Shown in pieces: positions 45,735-55,200 of a stretch of 64,000 nt of DNA. The notes under the pieces are model-generated. The model was not told the origin of the DNA, did no database searches, and saw only the letters and a program-made list of their open reading frames with translations. This stretch comes from Mycobacterium angelicum. Lineage in GTDB: Bacteria; Actinomycetota; Actinomycetes; Mycobacteriales; Mycobacteriaceae. The first letter of the stretch is position 1. Each line of letters begins with the position of its first letter. Both the position numbers and the translations under genes were made by a program. Location: NCBI RefSeq assembly GCF_002086155.1, contig NZ_MVHE01000001.1, forward strand, positions 248,001-312,000, read 5' to 3'.

Positions 45735-46046
45735 CTAGCTGGCCAGCCGCTGCCTGCTCACTTCGGGGTGTTCGGCGTACCAGCGGTCGGCGATCCTGCG
45801 AATCCGCCGGTGCTCCACCGTCAGCCACGCCAGGCCGATGACGGCAAGCGCGAGCGCCACCACCCCGGCCGTCATGCCCTGGTTGTAGTGTCCGCTGCCG
45901 AAGGCCGCGAGGGACCCGACACCACCAATCACACCGGCGACCATTAAGAGGTACCCAGGCCAGTGCAGCACGTCGATCAGCGATTCGCCGGCAAGTGGCC
46001 GCGTCGTCCGCAAGTGGTCGACGGGGTCACGATAAGTGTCCCCCAT
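45735..46046 (-). CDS. usfY: UsfY membrane protein
   Basis: The 103-residue protein starts MGDTYRDPVDHLRTTRPLAGESLIDVLHWPGYLLMV and has two membrane segments (about residues 29-48 and 57-76), then a basic tail HRRIRRIADRWYAEHPEVSRQR. It is the ortholog of UsfY in the M. tuberculosis SigF locus; its role is unknown. The ATG at 46046 has GAAGGAGGAACC upstream, a strong ribosome site. Confidence 0.92.
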   Translation of the reverse strand: MGDTYRDPVDHLRTTRPLAGESLIDVLHWPGYLLMVAGVIGGVGSLAAFGSGHYNQGMTAGVVALALAVIGLAWLTVEHRRIRRIADRWYAEHPEVSRQRLAS

Positions 46047-46186
46047 GGTTCCTCCTTCCCGCGATTTCTGCCCGCCATCTGCCGAGCAAGGCATTACCAC
46101 CAACGGTAGAACTCGCAGAACGGGTTGTGGAGGGCTCAGGGCGATTTATTTGCCACCAGGCTTATAGGCCAGGCTTTTGGCCAGAC

Positions 46187-46570
46187 TCACAGGCCCAGCA
46201 CCGGGCCGGCGATCGGGGGGACGCCCATGGATACCGTGACCACCATCAGCGTCAGCAGGAACCAGCCGGCGCCCTGCCATCCCCACCAGGTGCCCTCGTC
46301 CCGCCAAACCCGGTAGGTGCGCACAAACGCCCAGAGCCCAGCCGCAAACAGGATCGCCGGACCGCCGAACGCCAGCATCGTCCGCTCGGGCGCGCCGCAG
46401 GCCGCGGTGTCCACATTCACTCCGGGACACGTGCTGACCCACAATGCGGCCATGATTACGAAGCCGATTCCCGCGACGGTGGCCACCACCGCAAACCGGA
46501 TGGCGGAGCGGACCTCGCTGTCCTCCTGACCGAGACGGTCACGTCCTGTTACGTCATGTACTTTCTGCAT
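46187..46570 (-). CDS. membrane protein of the sigF-lat interval (Rv3289c-like)
   Basis: The 127-residue protein has three hydrophobic segments (FAVVATVAGIGFVIMAALWV, MLAFGGPAILFAAGLWAFV, WFLLTLMVVTVSMGVPPIAGPVLGL) and two cysteines in an outer loop (STCPGVNVDTAACGAPERT) that could form a disulfide. It is similar to Rv3289c. Function unknown. The ATG at 46570 has GAGGT upstream. A 140-base gap to usfY contains short AGGCTT-N3-GGCC repeats near 46158-46182 of unclear meaning. Confidence 0.85.
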   Translation of the reverse strand: MQKVHDVTGRDRLGQEDSEVRSAIRFAVVATVAGIGFVIMAALWVSTCPGVNVDTAACGAPERTMLAFGGPAILFAAGLWAFVRTYRVWRDEGTWWGWQGAGWFLLTLMVVTVSMGVPPIAGPVLGL

Positions 46571-46671
46571 CGGAGCACCTCTAATCCCCGCCCTTACCAA
46601 CTACCCCCGCCGAATACCCTGCGTCAATACCGCACAAACCCGCAACAGGCTGCATCCGTCGCTGCATACGT

Positions 46672-47988
46672 CTAGGTCACAGCCGTTAACGCGCCCCGCA
46701 GGGCGGCCGCCGCGGCATCGATGTCGTCGCGCGAAACGGTGAGTGCCGGACGGAACCGCACACCGTCTGTTCCGGTGGGAAGCACGATCACCGCGCGGTG
46801 CCACAACTGCCGGATCACCTCGTCGCGCACGGCCGTGGTGGGCAGGCTGAAGGCACACATCAAGCCGCGTCCGCGCGGGTGCGAAACCAGCGCCGGAAAA
46901 TCGTCGGCGAGCTCGTCGAGCCGCCCGAGCAGATAGCGGCCGCGCTCGGCAGCGCGCTCGAAGAGGCCATCGGCTTGGATCACCTCGAGGATGCGGCGGG
47001 CGCGCACCATGTCGGTGAGATTGCCACCCCAGGTCGAGTTGAGCCGTGACTTCACCGCGAACACGTTCTCGGCGACCTCGTCGACCCGACGTCCCGCCAT
47101 CACGCCGCACACCTGCGTCTTCTTGCCGAACGCCACGACGTCGGGCTGGGCACCCAATTGCTGGTAGGCCCACGGAGTTCCGGTGAGCCCGCAGCCGGTT
47201 TGCACCTCGTCGAAGATCAGCAGCGCATCGTGCTCGTCGCACAACTGTCGCATCGCGGCGAAGAATTGCGGCCGGAAGTGCCGGTCGCCGCCCTCCCCCT
47301 GAATGGGTTCGGCGATGAAGCACGCAATGTCGTTGGGGTACTTGGCAAATGCCGCGCGAGCCTGGTTCAGCGACTCGGCTTCCAGCGCACACATGTCGGC
47401 GCCCGGCCGCAGGTACGGCGCATCGATACGGGGCCAGTCGAACTTCGGGAAGCGGGCCACGTTGGCCGGTTTGGTGTTGGTCAGCGACAAGGTGTAGCCG
47501 CCACGACCGTGAAATGCGCCGCGCAGGTGCAGAACCCGACCGCCCAGCGCCGCGTCGATCCCGTGTGCTTCGTTGTGCCGGCTCTTCCAGTCGAAGGCGA
47601 CCTTGAGGGCGTTCTCTACCGCCGGCGCGCCCCCTTCGACGAAAAACAGATGCGGCAGCGCCGGGTCGCCCAGGACACGGGTGAAGGTCTCGACGAAGCG
47701 GGCCATCGCGACCGAGCACACGTCGGGGTTGCTCGGCTTGTTCAGCGCGGCCTCGACGAGTTCGGCGCGGAACTGGTCGTCACCGGCGAGCGCCGGGTGA
47801 TTCATGCCCAGTGCCGACGACGCGACGAACGTGAACATGTCGAGGTAGCGCCGACCGGTGCGGGCGTCCACCAGATACGAACCGGCCGAGCGGTTGAGAT
47901 CGAGTACCAGATCGAACGTATCGAGCAGGATGCTGCGCGCCAGGACATCGGGGACCTGGGCCGGTCCGGCGTTGAGGGCGACAGTCAT
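46672..47988 (-). CDS. lat: Lat, L-lysine 6-aminotransferase
   Basis: This PLP enzyme of 438 residues has the PLP Lys in VVAFGKKTQVCG and the segments DALLIFDEVQTGCGLTG, CFIAEPIQGEGGDRHF and RLNSTWGGNLTDMVRA. It moves the epsilon-amino group of lysine to 2-oxoglutarate, giving 2-aminoadipate semialdehyde (piperideine-6-carboxylate). M. tuberculosis Lat is strongly induced in dormancy models. The ATG at 47988 or the GTG at 47994 may be the start. lrpA lies upstream on the same strand. Confidence 0.94.
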   Translation of the reverse strand: MTVALNAGPAQVPDVLARSILLDTFDLVLDLNRSAGSYLVDARTGRRYLDMFTFVASSALGMNHPALAGDDQFRAELVEAALNKPSNPDVCSVAMARFVETFTRVLGDPALPHLFFVEGGAPAVENALKVAFDWKSRHNEAHGIDAALGGRVLHLRGAFHGRGGYTLSLTNTKPANVARFPKFDWPRIDAPYLRPGADMCALEAESLNQARAAFAKYPNDIACFIAEPIQGEGGDRHFRPQFFAAMRQLCDEHDALLIFDEVQTGCGLTGTPWAYQQLGAQPDVVAFGKKTQVCGVMAGRRVDEVAENVFAVKSRLNSTWGGNLTDMVRARRILEVIQADGLFERAAERGRYLLGRLDELADDFPALVSHPRGRGLMCAFSLPTTAVRDEVIRQLWHRAVIVLPTGTDGVRFRPALTVSRDDIDAAAAALRGALTAVT

Positions 47989-48040
47989 GCCCACATGATA
48001 GCGGCATCTTTACGGTGTATTGAGATACCAACCGAAAACT

Positions 48041-48493
48041 TTATGGTACAAACTGCCGATCATAGTAAAAAGTATTCAAGATAATGGTGCTGCGCGTCCG
48101 CACGTTGGCGGTTGTCCGAATCCGTTGCAACAGATCCTCCAGCGCCCGGGCGGATTCGACCCGAACCAGCAGGACGTAGCTCTCCTCGCCGGCCACCGAA
48201 TGGCAGGACTCGATTTCCTCGATCCGTTCCAGCCGGGCAGGAGCATCATCGGGTTGAGACGGATCCAGAGGAGTGATGGCCACGAACGCCGACAGGAAGT
48301 GCCCCACGGCCTCGGGGTTGATCCGCGCCGAATATCCGGCCACCACACCACGCGACTCCAGCCTGCGCACCCGGGACTGGACCGCCGAAACCGACAGTCC
48401 GGCACTCGTCGCCAACTCCGAGAGCGTCGCGCGCCCGTCGGCGACCAGTTCGCGCAACAGGATCCGGTCGATATCGTCGAGCGTCTCACTCAT
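48041..48493 (-). CDS. lrpA: LrpA, Lrp/AsnC family regulator
   Basis: The 150-residue protein has an N-terminal helix-turn-helix (LDDIDRILLRELVADGRATLSELATSAGLSVSAVQSRVRRLE) and a C-terminal ligand-binding RAM domain (SYVLLVRVESARALEDLLQRI). Lrp proteins sense amino acids; the M. tuberculosis ortholog binds the lat promoter region. It is upstream of lat on the minus strand and divergent from the decarboxylase gene across only 30 bases, so it can control both. Confidence 0.94.
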   Translation of the reverse strand: MSETLDDIDRILLRELVADGRATLSELATSAGLSVSAVQSRVRRLESRGVVAGYSARINPEAVGHFLSAFVAITPLDPSQPDDAPARLERIEEIESCHSVAGEESYVLLVRVESARALEDLLQRIRTTANVRTRSTIILNTFYYDRQFVP

Positions 48494-48523
48494 GGCCGGA
48501 GAGTATCGCAGCGACGGCGCGCC

Positions 48524-49753
48524 ATGAGGTGGCTACCGACCTGGCAGCTGCGGGCGCGGTTCGCCGCCGGGCTATCGGCCATGTACGCCGCCGAGGTACC
48601 CGCCTACGGCACGCTGGTCGAGGTCAGCGCACAGGTCAATCGGGACTATGTTGCGTCGCACCCCGGCGCCGAAAGACTGGGTTCGCTGCAGCGCGTCACG
48701 GCCGAGCGGCACGGCGCCATCCGGGTTGGCAATCCGGCCGAACTCGCTTGCGTCGCTGAGCTGTTCGCCGCGTTCGGCATGCTGCCGGTCGGCTACTACG
48801 ACCTGCGGTCGGCGGCCGCACCGATACCCGTGGTGTCAACGGCGTTTCGGCCGGTCGATCCAACCGAGTTGGCGCGCAACCCGTTTCGGGTGTTCACCTC
48901 GATGCTGGCCACCGATGACCCGCGCTACTTCGACGCCGGCCTGCGCGCCCGCGTGCAGGAATTCCTGTCGCGCCGGCAGTTGTTCGATCCCGCATTGCTG
49001 GTCCGGGCGCGGACCGTCGCGGCCGACGGCGGCTGCGACGCCGAGGCGGCCGACGGTTTCGTCGACGCGGCGGTGGCGGCATTCGCATTGTCGCGTGATC
49101 CGATCGACAAGTCCTGGTACGACGAGCTGTCCGAGGTGTCGGCGGTGGCCGCCGACATTGCCGCGGTCGGCTCCACCCACATCAATCACCTGACGCCACG
49201 GGTCCTCGACATCGACGAGTCGTACCGCCGGATGACCGGGCGCGGCATCACCATGATCGATGCGATCCAGGGCCCGCCCCGCAGCGACGGACCCGAGGTG
49301 CTGTTGCGCCAGACCTCTTTTCGCGCGCTGGCCGAACCGCGCCTTTTCCGCCGCGCTGACGGCAGCGTGCGACCGGGCACGCTGCGGGTGCGGTTCGGCG
49401 AAGTCGAGGCGCGCGGTGTCGCGCTGACCCGCAAGGGCCGGGAACGCTACGACACCGCGATGGCCGTCGCGGATCCGGCCGCGGTGTGGTCCCGGTACTT
49501 TCCGTCGACCGATGCGGAAATGGCTTCCCAGAAGCTGGCGTACTACCGCCGCGGCGACCCCCGCGTGCCGGTGGTCTACGAAGACTTCTTGCCGGCGTCG
49601 GCGGCGGGTATCTTTCGCTCGAACTTGGACCGCGACACTGATATCGGTTCGGTTGCCGACGACTCGCAATACGACGCGCAGTGGTTGGCTGGGGTGATGG
49701 GCCGCGACATTTACGATCCCTACGCGCTGTACGAGGCGGAGGCACGGGCATGA
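48524..49753 (+). CDS. HglS-type 2-oxoadipate dioxygenase/decarboxylase (DUF1338, Rv3292-like)
   Basis: The 409-residue protein has the DUF1338/VOC pattern: AERHGAIRVG (His near residue 63), STHINHLTPRVLDID (His near 222) and a Glu region in GTLRVRFGEVEARG. Pseudomonas HglS of this family converts 2-oxoadipate to D-2-hydroxyglutarate using Fe(II) and O2 in lysine breakdown. Placement next to lat and pcd, which make 2-aminoadipate from lysine, supports the same role here. The ATG at 48524 gives MRWLPTWQLRARF. Its stop overlaps the pcd start (ATGA). Confidence 0.82.
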   Translation: MRWLPTWQLRARFAAGLSAMYAAEVPAYGTLVEVSAQVNRDYVASHPGAERLGSLQRVTAERHGAIRVGNPAELACVAELFAAFGMLPVGYYDLRSAAAPIPVVSTAFRPVDPTELARNPFRVFTSMLATDDPRYFDAGLRARVQEFLSRRQLFDPALLVRARTVAADGGCDAEAADGFVDAAVAAFALSRDPIDKSWYDELSEVSAVAADIAAVGSTHINHLTPRVLDIDESYRRMTGRGITMIDAIQGPPRSDGPEVLLRQTSFRALAEPRLFRRADGSVRPGTLRVRFGEVEARGVALTRKGRERYDTAMAVADPAAVWSRYFPSTDAEMASQKLAYYRRGDPRVPVVYEDFLPASAAGIFRSNLDRDTDIGSVADDSQYDAQWLAGVMGRDIYDPYALYEAEARA

Positions 49754-51258
49754 CCGAGCAGCTACGCACCCGGGTGCGCGACGCTTTCGAGGCGATCGGC
49801 GTCACCCTCGGCCTCGGCGAGCCGGGTTCCGACGGGTTGGCGGCGAGCACGCCGATCACCGGGGAGGTGCTGTGCACCGTCGCGCAGACCACGCCCGAGC
49901 AGGCCGGCCGCGCGATTGCCGATGCGTGCCAAGCGTTTTCGCAGTGGCGTGCCACCCCAGCGCCGGTGCGCGGCGCCCTGGTCGCCCGGCTCGGCGAACT
50001 GCTCACCGAGCACCGGGGTGAGCTCGCGACGCTGGTGACGGTCGAGGTCGGCAAGATCACCTCGGAGGCAATGGGCGAAGTGCAGGAGATGATCGACATC
50101 TGTCGCTTCGCCGTCGGGTTGTCACGTCAGCTTTATGGGCGCACCATCGCCTCCGAACGTCCGGGGCATCAATTGCTCGAGACCTGGCATCCACTCGGCG
50201 TCGCCGGGGTGATCACCGCCTTCAACTTCCCGGTGGCGGTGTGGGCTTGGAACACGGCGATCGCGCTGGTGTGCGGCGACCCGGTGGTGTGGAAGCCCTC
50301 GGAGCTGACGCCGCTGACTGCTCTGGCCTGCCAGGCGCTGCTGGACCGGGCCGCCGCTGATGTCGGCGCGCCGCCCGGGCTGGGCGGTCTGCTGCTGGGC
50401 GGTCGCGAGCTAGGTGAGCAACTCGTCGACGACCCCCGAATCGCGTTGGTCTCGGCCACCGGCTCGGTGCGTATGGGTGAACAGGTGGGACCCCGGGTGG
50501 CCCGCCGGTTCGGACGGGTGTTGCTGGAGTTGGGCGGCAACAACGCGGCCATTGTGACGCCGTCTGCCGACGTGGACCTGGCGGTGCGCGCCATCGTGTT
50601 CGCCGCGGCGGGCACCGCCGGGCAGCGGTGCACCAGCTTGCGCCGGCTGATCGTGCACCGCTCAGTGGCCGACGCTGTGGTGCAGCGGGTGGCCTCGGCA
50701 TTCCGGCAGCTGCCGGTTGGCGACCCGTCGGCGCCGGGCACCCTGATCGGGCCGCTGATTCACGAGGCCGCCTACCGCGACATGCTCGGTGCGCTGGACG
50801 ACGCCCGCACCGACGGCGGCGAAGTGATCGGAGGTGACCACCAGCCGGGCGACTACCCCAGCGCCTACTACGTCTCCCCCGCGCTGGTGCGAATGCCGTC
50901 CCAGACGCCCATCGTGGCCACCGAAACGTTCGCGCCCATCCTCTACGTATTGACCTACGACGATCTCGACGACGCGATAGCGCTCAATAATGCGGTGCCG
51001 CAAGGGCTTTCGTCGTCGATCTTCACCACCGACCTGCGCGAGGCGCAACGATTTCTGGCCGGGTCGGACTGCGGTATCGCCAACGTCAATATCGGCACCT
51101 CGGGCGCGGAGATCGGCGGCGCGTTCGGCGGCGAGAAGCAGACCGGCGGTGGACGCGAGTCGGGTTCGGATTCCTGGAAGTCCTACATGCGGCGCGCTAC
51201 CAACACCATCAATTACTCCAATGAGCTGCCGCTGGCGCAGGGCGTGGAATTCGGCTGA
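49750..51258 (+). CDS. pcd: Pcd, piperideine-6-carboxylate / aminoadipate semialdehyde dehydrogenase
   Basis: The 502-residue aldehyde dehydrogenase has ITAFNFPVAVWAWNTAIALVCGDPVVWKPSE, LELGGNNAAIV with the general-base Glu, and the catalytic Cys in TAGQRCTSLRRL (near residue 293). It oxidises the Lat product to 2-aminoadipate with NAD+. The ATG at 49750 overlaps the decarboxylase stop, so the two are co-translated. The 55-bp repeats begin just after the stop. Confidence 0.94.
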   Translation: MTEQLRTRVRDAFEAIGVTLGLGEPGSDGLAASTPITGEVLCTVAQTTPEQAGRAIADACQAFSQWRATPAPVRGALVARLGELLTEHRGELATLVTVEVGKITSEAMGEVQEMIDICRFAVGLSRQLYGRTIASERPGHQLLETWHPLGVAGVITAFNFPVAVWAWNTAIALVCGDPVVWKPSELTPLTALACQALLDRAAADVGAPPGLGGLLLGGRELGEQLVDDPRIALVSATGSVRMGEQVGPRVARRFGRVLLELGGNNAAIVTPSADVDLAVRAIVFAAAGTAGQRCTSLRRLIVHRSVADAVVQRVASAFRQLPVGDPSAPGTLIGPLIHEAAYRDMLGALDDARTDGGEVIGGDHQPGDYPSAYYVSPALVRMPSQTPIVATETFAPILYVLTYDDLDDAIALNNAVPQGLSSSIFTTDLREAQRFLAGSDCGIANVNIGTSGAEIGGAFGGEKQTGGGRESGSDSWKSYMRRATNTINYSNELPLAQGVEFG

Positions 51259-51280
51259 GCCTGGGCGCCACCGTCGTCAC

Positions 51281-51500
51281 CGTGGTGATCGCAAGCGCCG
51301 CGAAGCGGGGCGCCGCGGGTCACCACCATCAGCATCGTGGTGATCGCAAGCGCCGCGAAGCGGGGCGCCGCGGGTCGCCACAGTCAGCATCGTGGTGATC
51401 ACCAGCGCCGCGAAGCGGGGCGCAGTGGGTCACCACCATCAGCATCGTGGTGATCACCAGCGCCGCGAAGCGGGGCGCAGTGGGTCACCACCATCAGCTC
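51281..51500. repeat. four tandem copies of a 55-bp unit (MIRU/VNTR-like)
   Basis: Units begin CGTGGTGATC at 51281, 51336, 51391 and 51446, exactly 55 bases apart. Each contains AGCGCCGCGAAGCGGGGCGC in its middle, and all but the third end GGTCACCACCATCAGC; the third unit begins after CGCCACAGTCAGC. Units 1-2 carry TCGCAAG and units 3-4 carry TCACCAG. GTGGTGA and TCACCAC within a unit are inverted repeats around an inner CGCCGC/GCGG stem. 55 is not a multiple of three, so it is not protein coding. A partial copy may precede at 51266. Confidence 0.9.
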
Positions 51501-51525
51501 TAGCGGAACGCACATCTTGCGTGGG

Positions 51526-51531
51526 TAGTAT
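51526..51531 (+). promoter_or_regulatory. candidate -10 for a leaderless TetR transcript
   Basis: TAGTAT lies eight bases before the TetR ATG at 51540 and there is no ribosome site, so transcription would start at or next to the ATG. Leaderless mRNAs are common in mycobacteria. Confidence 0.4.
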
Positions 51532-51539
51532 CACTGCTT

Positions 51540-52202
51540 ATGGCGACGGCCAGGAGGCGGTTATCCCCAGAGGATCGACGCGCCGAGTTGCTCGCACTGG
51601 GGGCGGAGGTCTTCGGCAAGCGACCCTATGACGAGGTCCGTATCGACGAGATCGCGGAGCGGGCCGGCGTGTCGCGCGCGCTGATGTACCACTACTTCCC
51701 GGATAAACGCGCGTTCTTTGCCGCTGTCGTCAAGGACGAGGCCGACCGGCTGTACGCAGCCACCAACATCGAGCCGGCGCCCGGCTTGACGATGTTCGAA
51801 GAGATCCGGATGGGCGTGCTGGCTTACATGGCCTACCACCAGCAGAACCCGGAGGCCGCGTGGGCCGCATACGTCGGACTCGGGCGGTCCGACCCGGTTC
51901 TGCTCGGCATCGATGACGAAGCCAAGAACCGCCAGATGGAACACATCATGAATCGCATCACCAATACGGTGGCCGCGACTCAGGGAAACAAGCTCGATCC
52001 TGACGTCGAGCGTGACCTGCGGGTGCTGGTATTCGGCTGGATCTCGTTCACCTTCGAAATCTGCCGCCAGCGGATTATGGACCCCACCACCGACGCCGAC
52101 CGGCTGGCCGACTCGTGCGCGCACTCGCTGTTGGATCTGATCGCGCGGCTGCCCGAGATTCCGCCCGAACTCACCGAGGCGCTGGCCACCGCCCGGCTGT
52201 GA
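51540..52202 (+). CDS. TetR family regulator (Rv3295-like)
   Basis: The 220-residue protein has an N-terminal TetR DNA-binding domain (LLALGAEVFGKRPYDEVRIDEIAERAGVSRALMYHYFPDKRAFFAAVV) and a helical ligand-binding part ending LARLPEIPPELTEALATARL. The ligand and targets are unknown. It is divergent from nothing and precedes lhr by 44 bases on the same strand. Confidence 0.92.
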   Translation: MATARRRLSPEDRRAELLALGAEVFGKRPYDEVRIDEIAERAGVSRALMYHYFPDKRAFFAAVVKDEADRLYAATNIEPAPGLTMFEEIRMGVLAYMAYHQQNPEAAWAAYVGLGRSDPVLLGIDDEAKNRQMEHIMNRITNTVAATQGNKLDPDVERDLRVLVFGWISFTFEICRQRIMDPTTDADRLADSCAHSLLDLIARLPEIPPELTEALATARL

Positions 52203-52246
52203 AGCTCTGAATCTTTTTTGTCGGTGGGTGTTGGCACGATGGCCTG

Positions 52247-55200
52247 GTGAGCTCTGATCCGTTAGGCAGATTCAGCGCGACTACTCGCGACTGGTTCGCC
52301 AGCACCTTCGCCGGACCCACCCCGGCGCAGGCCGAGGCGTGGGCCGCCATCGCCGATGGCGACAACACCCTGGTTGTCGCGCCCACCGGGTCGGGCAAGA
52401 CGCTGGCCGCATTCCTGTGGGCGCTGGATAGTCTGGCCCGCGCGGCCCCCGAGGCAGACCGGCCGGCGGAAACCCGCGTGCTCTATGTATCCCCGCTCAA
52501 AGCGCTCGCGGTCGACGTCGAGCGCAACCTGCGCACTCCGCTGGCCGGGCTCACCCGGCTCGCCGAACAACGTGGTCTGCCGGCGCCGAACATCAGCGTC
52601 GGCGTCCGCTCGGGTGACACCCCGCCCGCGCAGCGCCGTCAACTCATCACCAAGCCGCCCGATGTACTGATCACCACCCCCGAATCGCTGTTCTTGATGT
52701 TGACCTCGGCCGCCCGCGAAACCCTGGCCGGCGTGCGGACCGTCATCGTCGACGAGATTCACGCCATCGCCGCCACCAAGCGCGGCGCACACCTGGCGCT
52801 GTCGCTCGAGCGGCTCGACGAACTAGCCGGCGGGCGACGCGCGCAGCGGATCGGGCTGTCGGCGACCGTGCGGCCGCCCGAGGAGCTGGCACGGTTCCTG
52901 TCCGGCGCGGGCGCGACAACCCCCACGACCATAGTGGCGCCGCCGTCGGCCAAGACGGTCGAGCTGTCGGTGCAGGTCCCGGTGCCCGATATGGCCAACC
53001 TGACCAACAACAGCATCTGGCCCGACGTCGAGGCGCGGCTGGTAGACCTGATCGAATCGCACAACTCGACCATCGTGTTCGCCAATTCACGGCGCCTGGC
53101 CGAACGACTTACCGCCCGGCTCAACGAGATTCACGCCGAGCGGTGTGGCCTGGCGGTGCCCTCGGAGGCCAACCCCCAGGTTGCCGGCGGCGCTCCGGCC
53201 TACGTCATGGCCAGCGGCCAGACCTTCGGTGCGCCGACGCTGCTGGCGCGCGCGCATCACGGCTCAGTCAGCAAGGAGCAGCGCGCCGTCGTCGAAGAAG
53301 ACCTCAAACGCGGCGAGCTCAAGGCGGTGGTGGCGACCTCGAGCCTGGAACTCGGCATCGACATGGGCGCGGTCGATCTGGTGATCCAGGTGGAGGCACC
53401 GCCGTCGGTGGCCAGCGGCCTGCAACGCATCGGCCGAGCCGGCCACCAGGTGGGCGAGGTTTCGCGAGGGGTGCTGTTTCCCAAACACCGCACCGATCTG
53501 CTCGGCTGCGCGGTCAGCGTGCAGCGCATGCTTACCGGACAGATCGAGACCATGCGGGTACCGGCAAATCCACTCGACATCCTGGCGCAACACACGGTGG
53601 CCGCGGCGGCACTGGAACCGCTGGATGCCGACCGTTGGTTCGACACCGTACGTCGCAGCGCCCCGTTCGCGACGCTGCCGCGCAGCGTCTTCGAGGCCAC
53701 CCTGGATCTGCTGTCGGGCAAGTACCCGTCCACCGAGTTCGCCGAGCTGCGGCCGCGGCTGGTGTATGACCGCGATAACGGCACCCTGACGGCCCGGCCC
53801 GGTGCCCAACGGCTGGCCGTCACCTCCGGCGGCGCCATCCCCGACCGCGGGCTGTTCACCGTCTACCTCGCCAGCGATTCCGAAAAGCCTTCCCGGGTAG
53901 GCGAACTCGACGAAGAAATGGTCTACGAGTCGCGGCCCGGCGATGTCATCTCACTGGGCGCCACCAGCTGGCGGATCACCGAGATCACCCACGACCGGGT
54001 GTTGGTGATTCCCGCGCCGGGCCAGCCGGCCCGGCTGCCGTTCTGGCGCGGCGACGACGTCGGGCGCCCCGCCGAGCTCGGCCGGGCACTGGGCGCGTTC
54101 ACCGGCGAGCTGGCGGGCCTGGACCGCGATGCGTTCGACAAGCGTTGCGCCGCTTTGGGTTTCGATGCGTACGCGACGGACAACCTGTGGACGTTGCTGG
54201 ACGACCAGCGGACGGCCGCCGGCGTCGTGCCCACCGACAGCACCCTGCTGGTCGAACGGTTTCGCGACGAGCTCGGCGACTGGCGGGTGGTCCTGCACTC
54301 GCCGTACGGGCTGCGGGTGCATGGGCCGCTGGCGCTTGCGGTGGGCCGGCGGCTGCGCGAACGTTACGGGCTCGACGAGAAGCCGACCGCTTCCGACGAC
54401 GGCATCGTGGTGCGCCTGCCCGATGCCGGGGACGAACCGCCCGGCGCCGAACTTTTCGTGTTCGACGCCGACGAGATCGATCCCATCGTCACCGCCGAGG
54501 TGGGCGAGTCAGCTTTGTTCGCGTCCCGGTTCCGCGAATCGGCGGCGCGTGCGCTGTTGCTGCCCCGGCGCCATCCCGGCCGCCGTTCGCCGTTGTGGCA
54601 CCAGCGCCAGCGGGCCGCCCAATTGCTCGACGTGGCACGCAAATACCCCGACTTCCCCATCGTGCTGGAGACCGTCCGCGAGTGCTTGCAGGATGTCTAC
54701 GACGTTCCGACCCTGGTCGAGTTGATGACGCAGATCGCCCAGCGCAAGGTGCGGGTGCTCTCGGCCGAAACGGCGAAACCATCCCCGTTCGCGGCGTCGC
54801 TGATGTTCGGCTATGTCGGTGCGTTCATGTACGAGGGCGATGTCCCATTGGCTGAACGCCGCGCGGCCGCGCTCTCGTTGGACAGCACGCTGCTGGCCGA
54901 GCTGCTGGGCCGCGTCGAGCTGCGCGAGCTGCTCGACCCTGAAGTCATCGCCGGGACCGGCCGGCAGTTGCAGCATTTGTCGGCCGACCGGCTTGCCCGC
55001 GACGCCGAAGGGGTCGCGGATCTGCTGCGGCTGCTGGGTCCGCTCACCGCGGACGAGGTCGCCGCCCGGGCCACCGCAGCCGATGTCGGGGGCTGGCTGG
55101 AAGGCTTGCGCGCCGCCAGGCGCGCGCTGACGGTGTCGTTCGCCGGACAGACCTGGTGGGTGGCAGTCGAGGACATCGGCCGGCTGCGCGACGGCGTGGG

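Noticed and set aside
47158..48084. 308-codon plus-strand frame opposite lat
   Set aside because: Antisense to the clear lat gene; no domain motifs.
51281..51500. CRISPR array
   Set aside because: The units abut each other with no unique spacers, the period is constant and there are no cas genes, so this is a simple tandem repeat.
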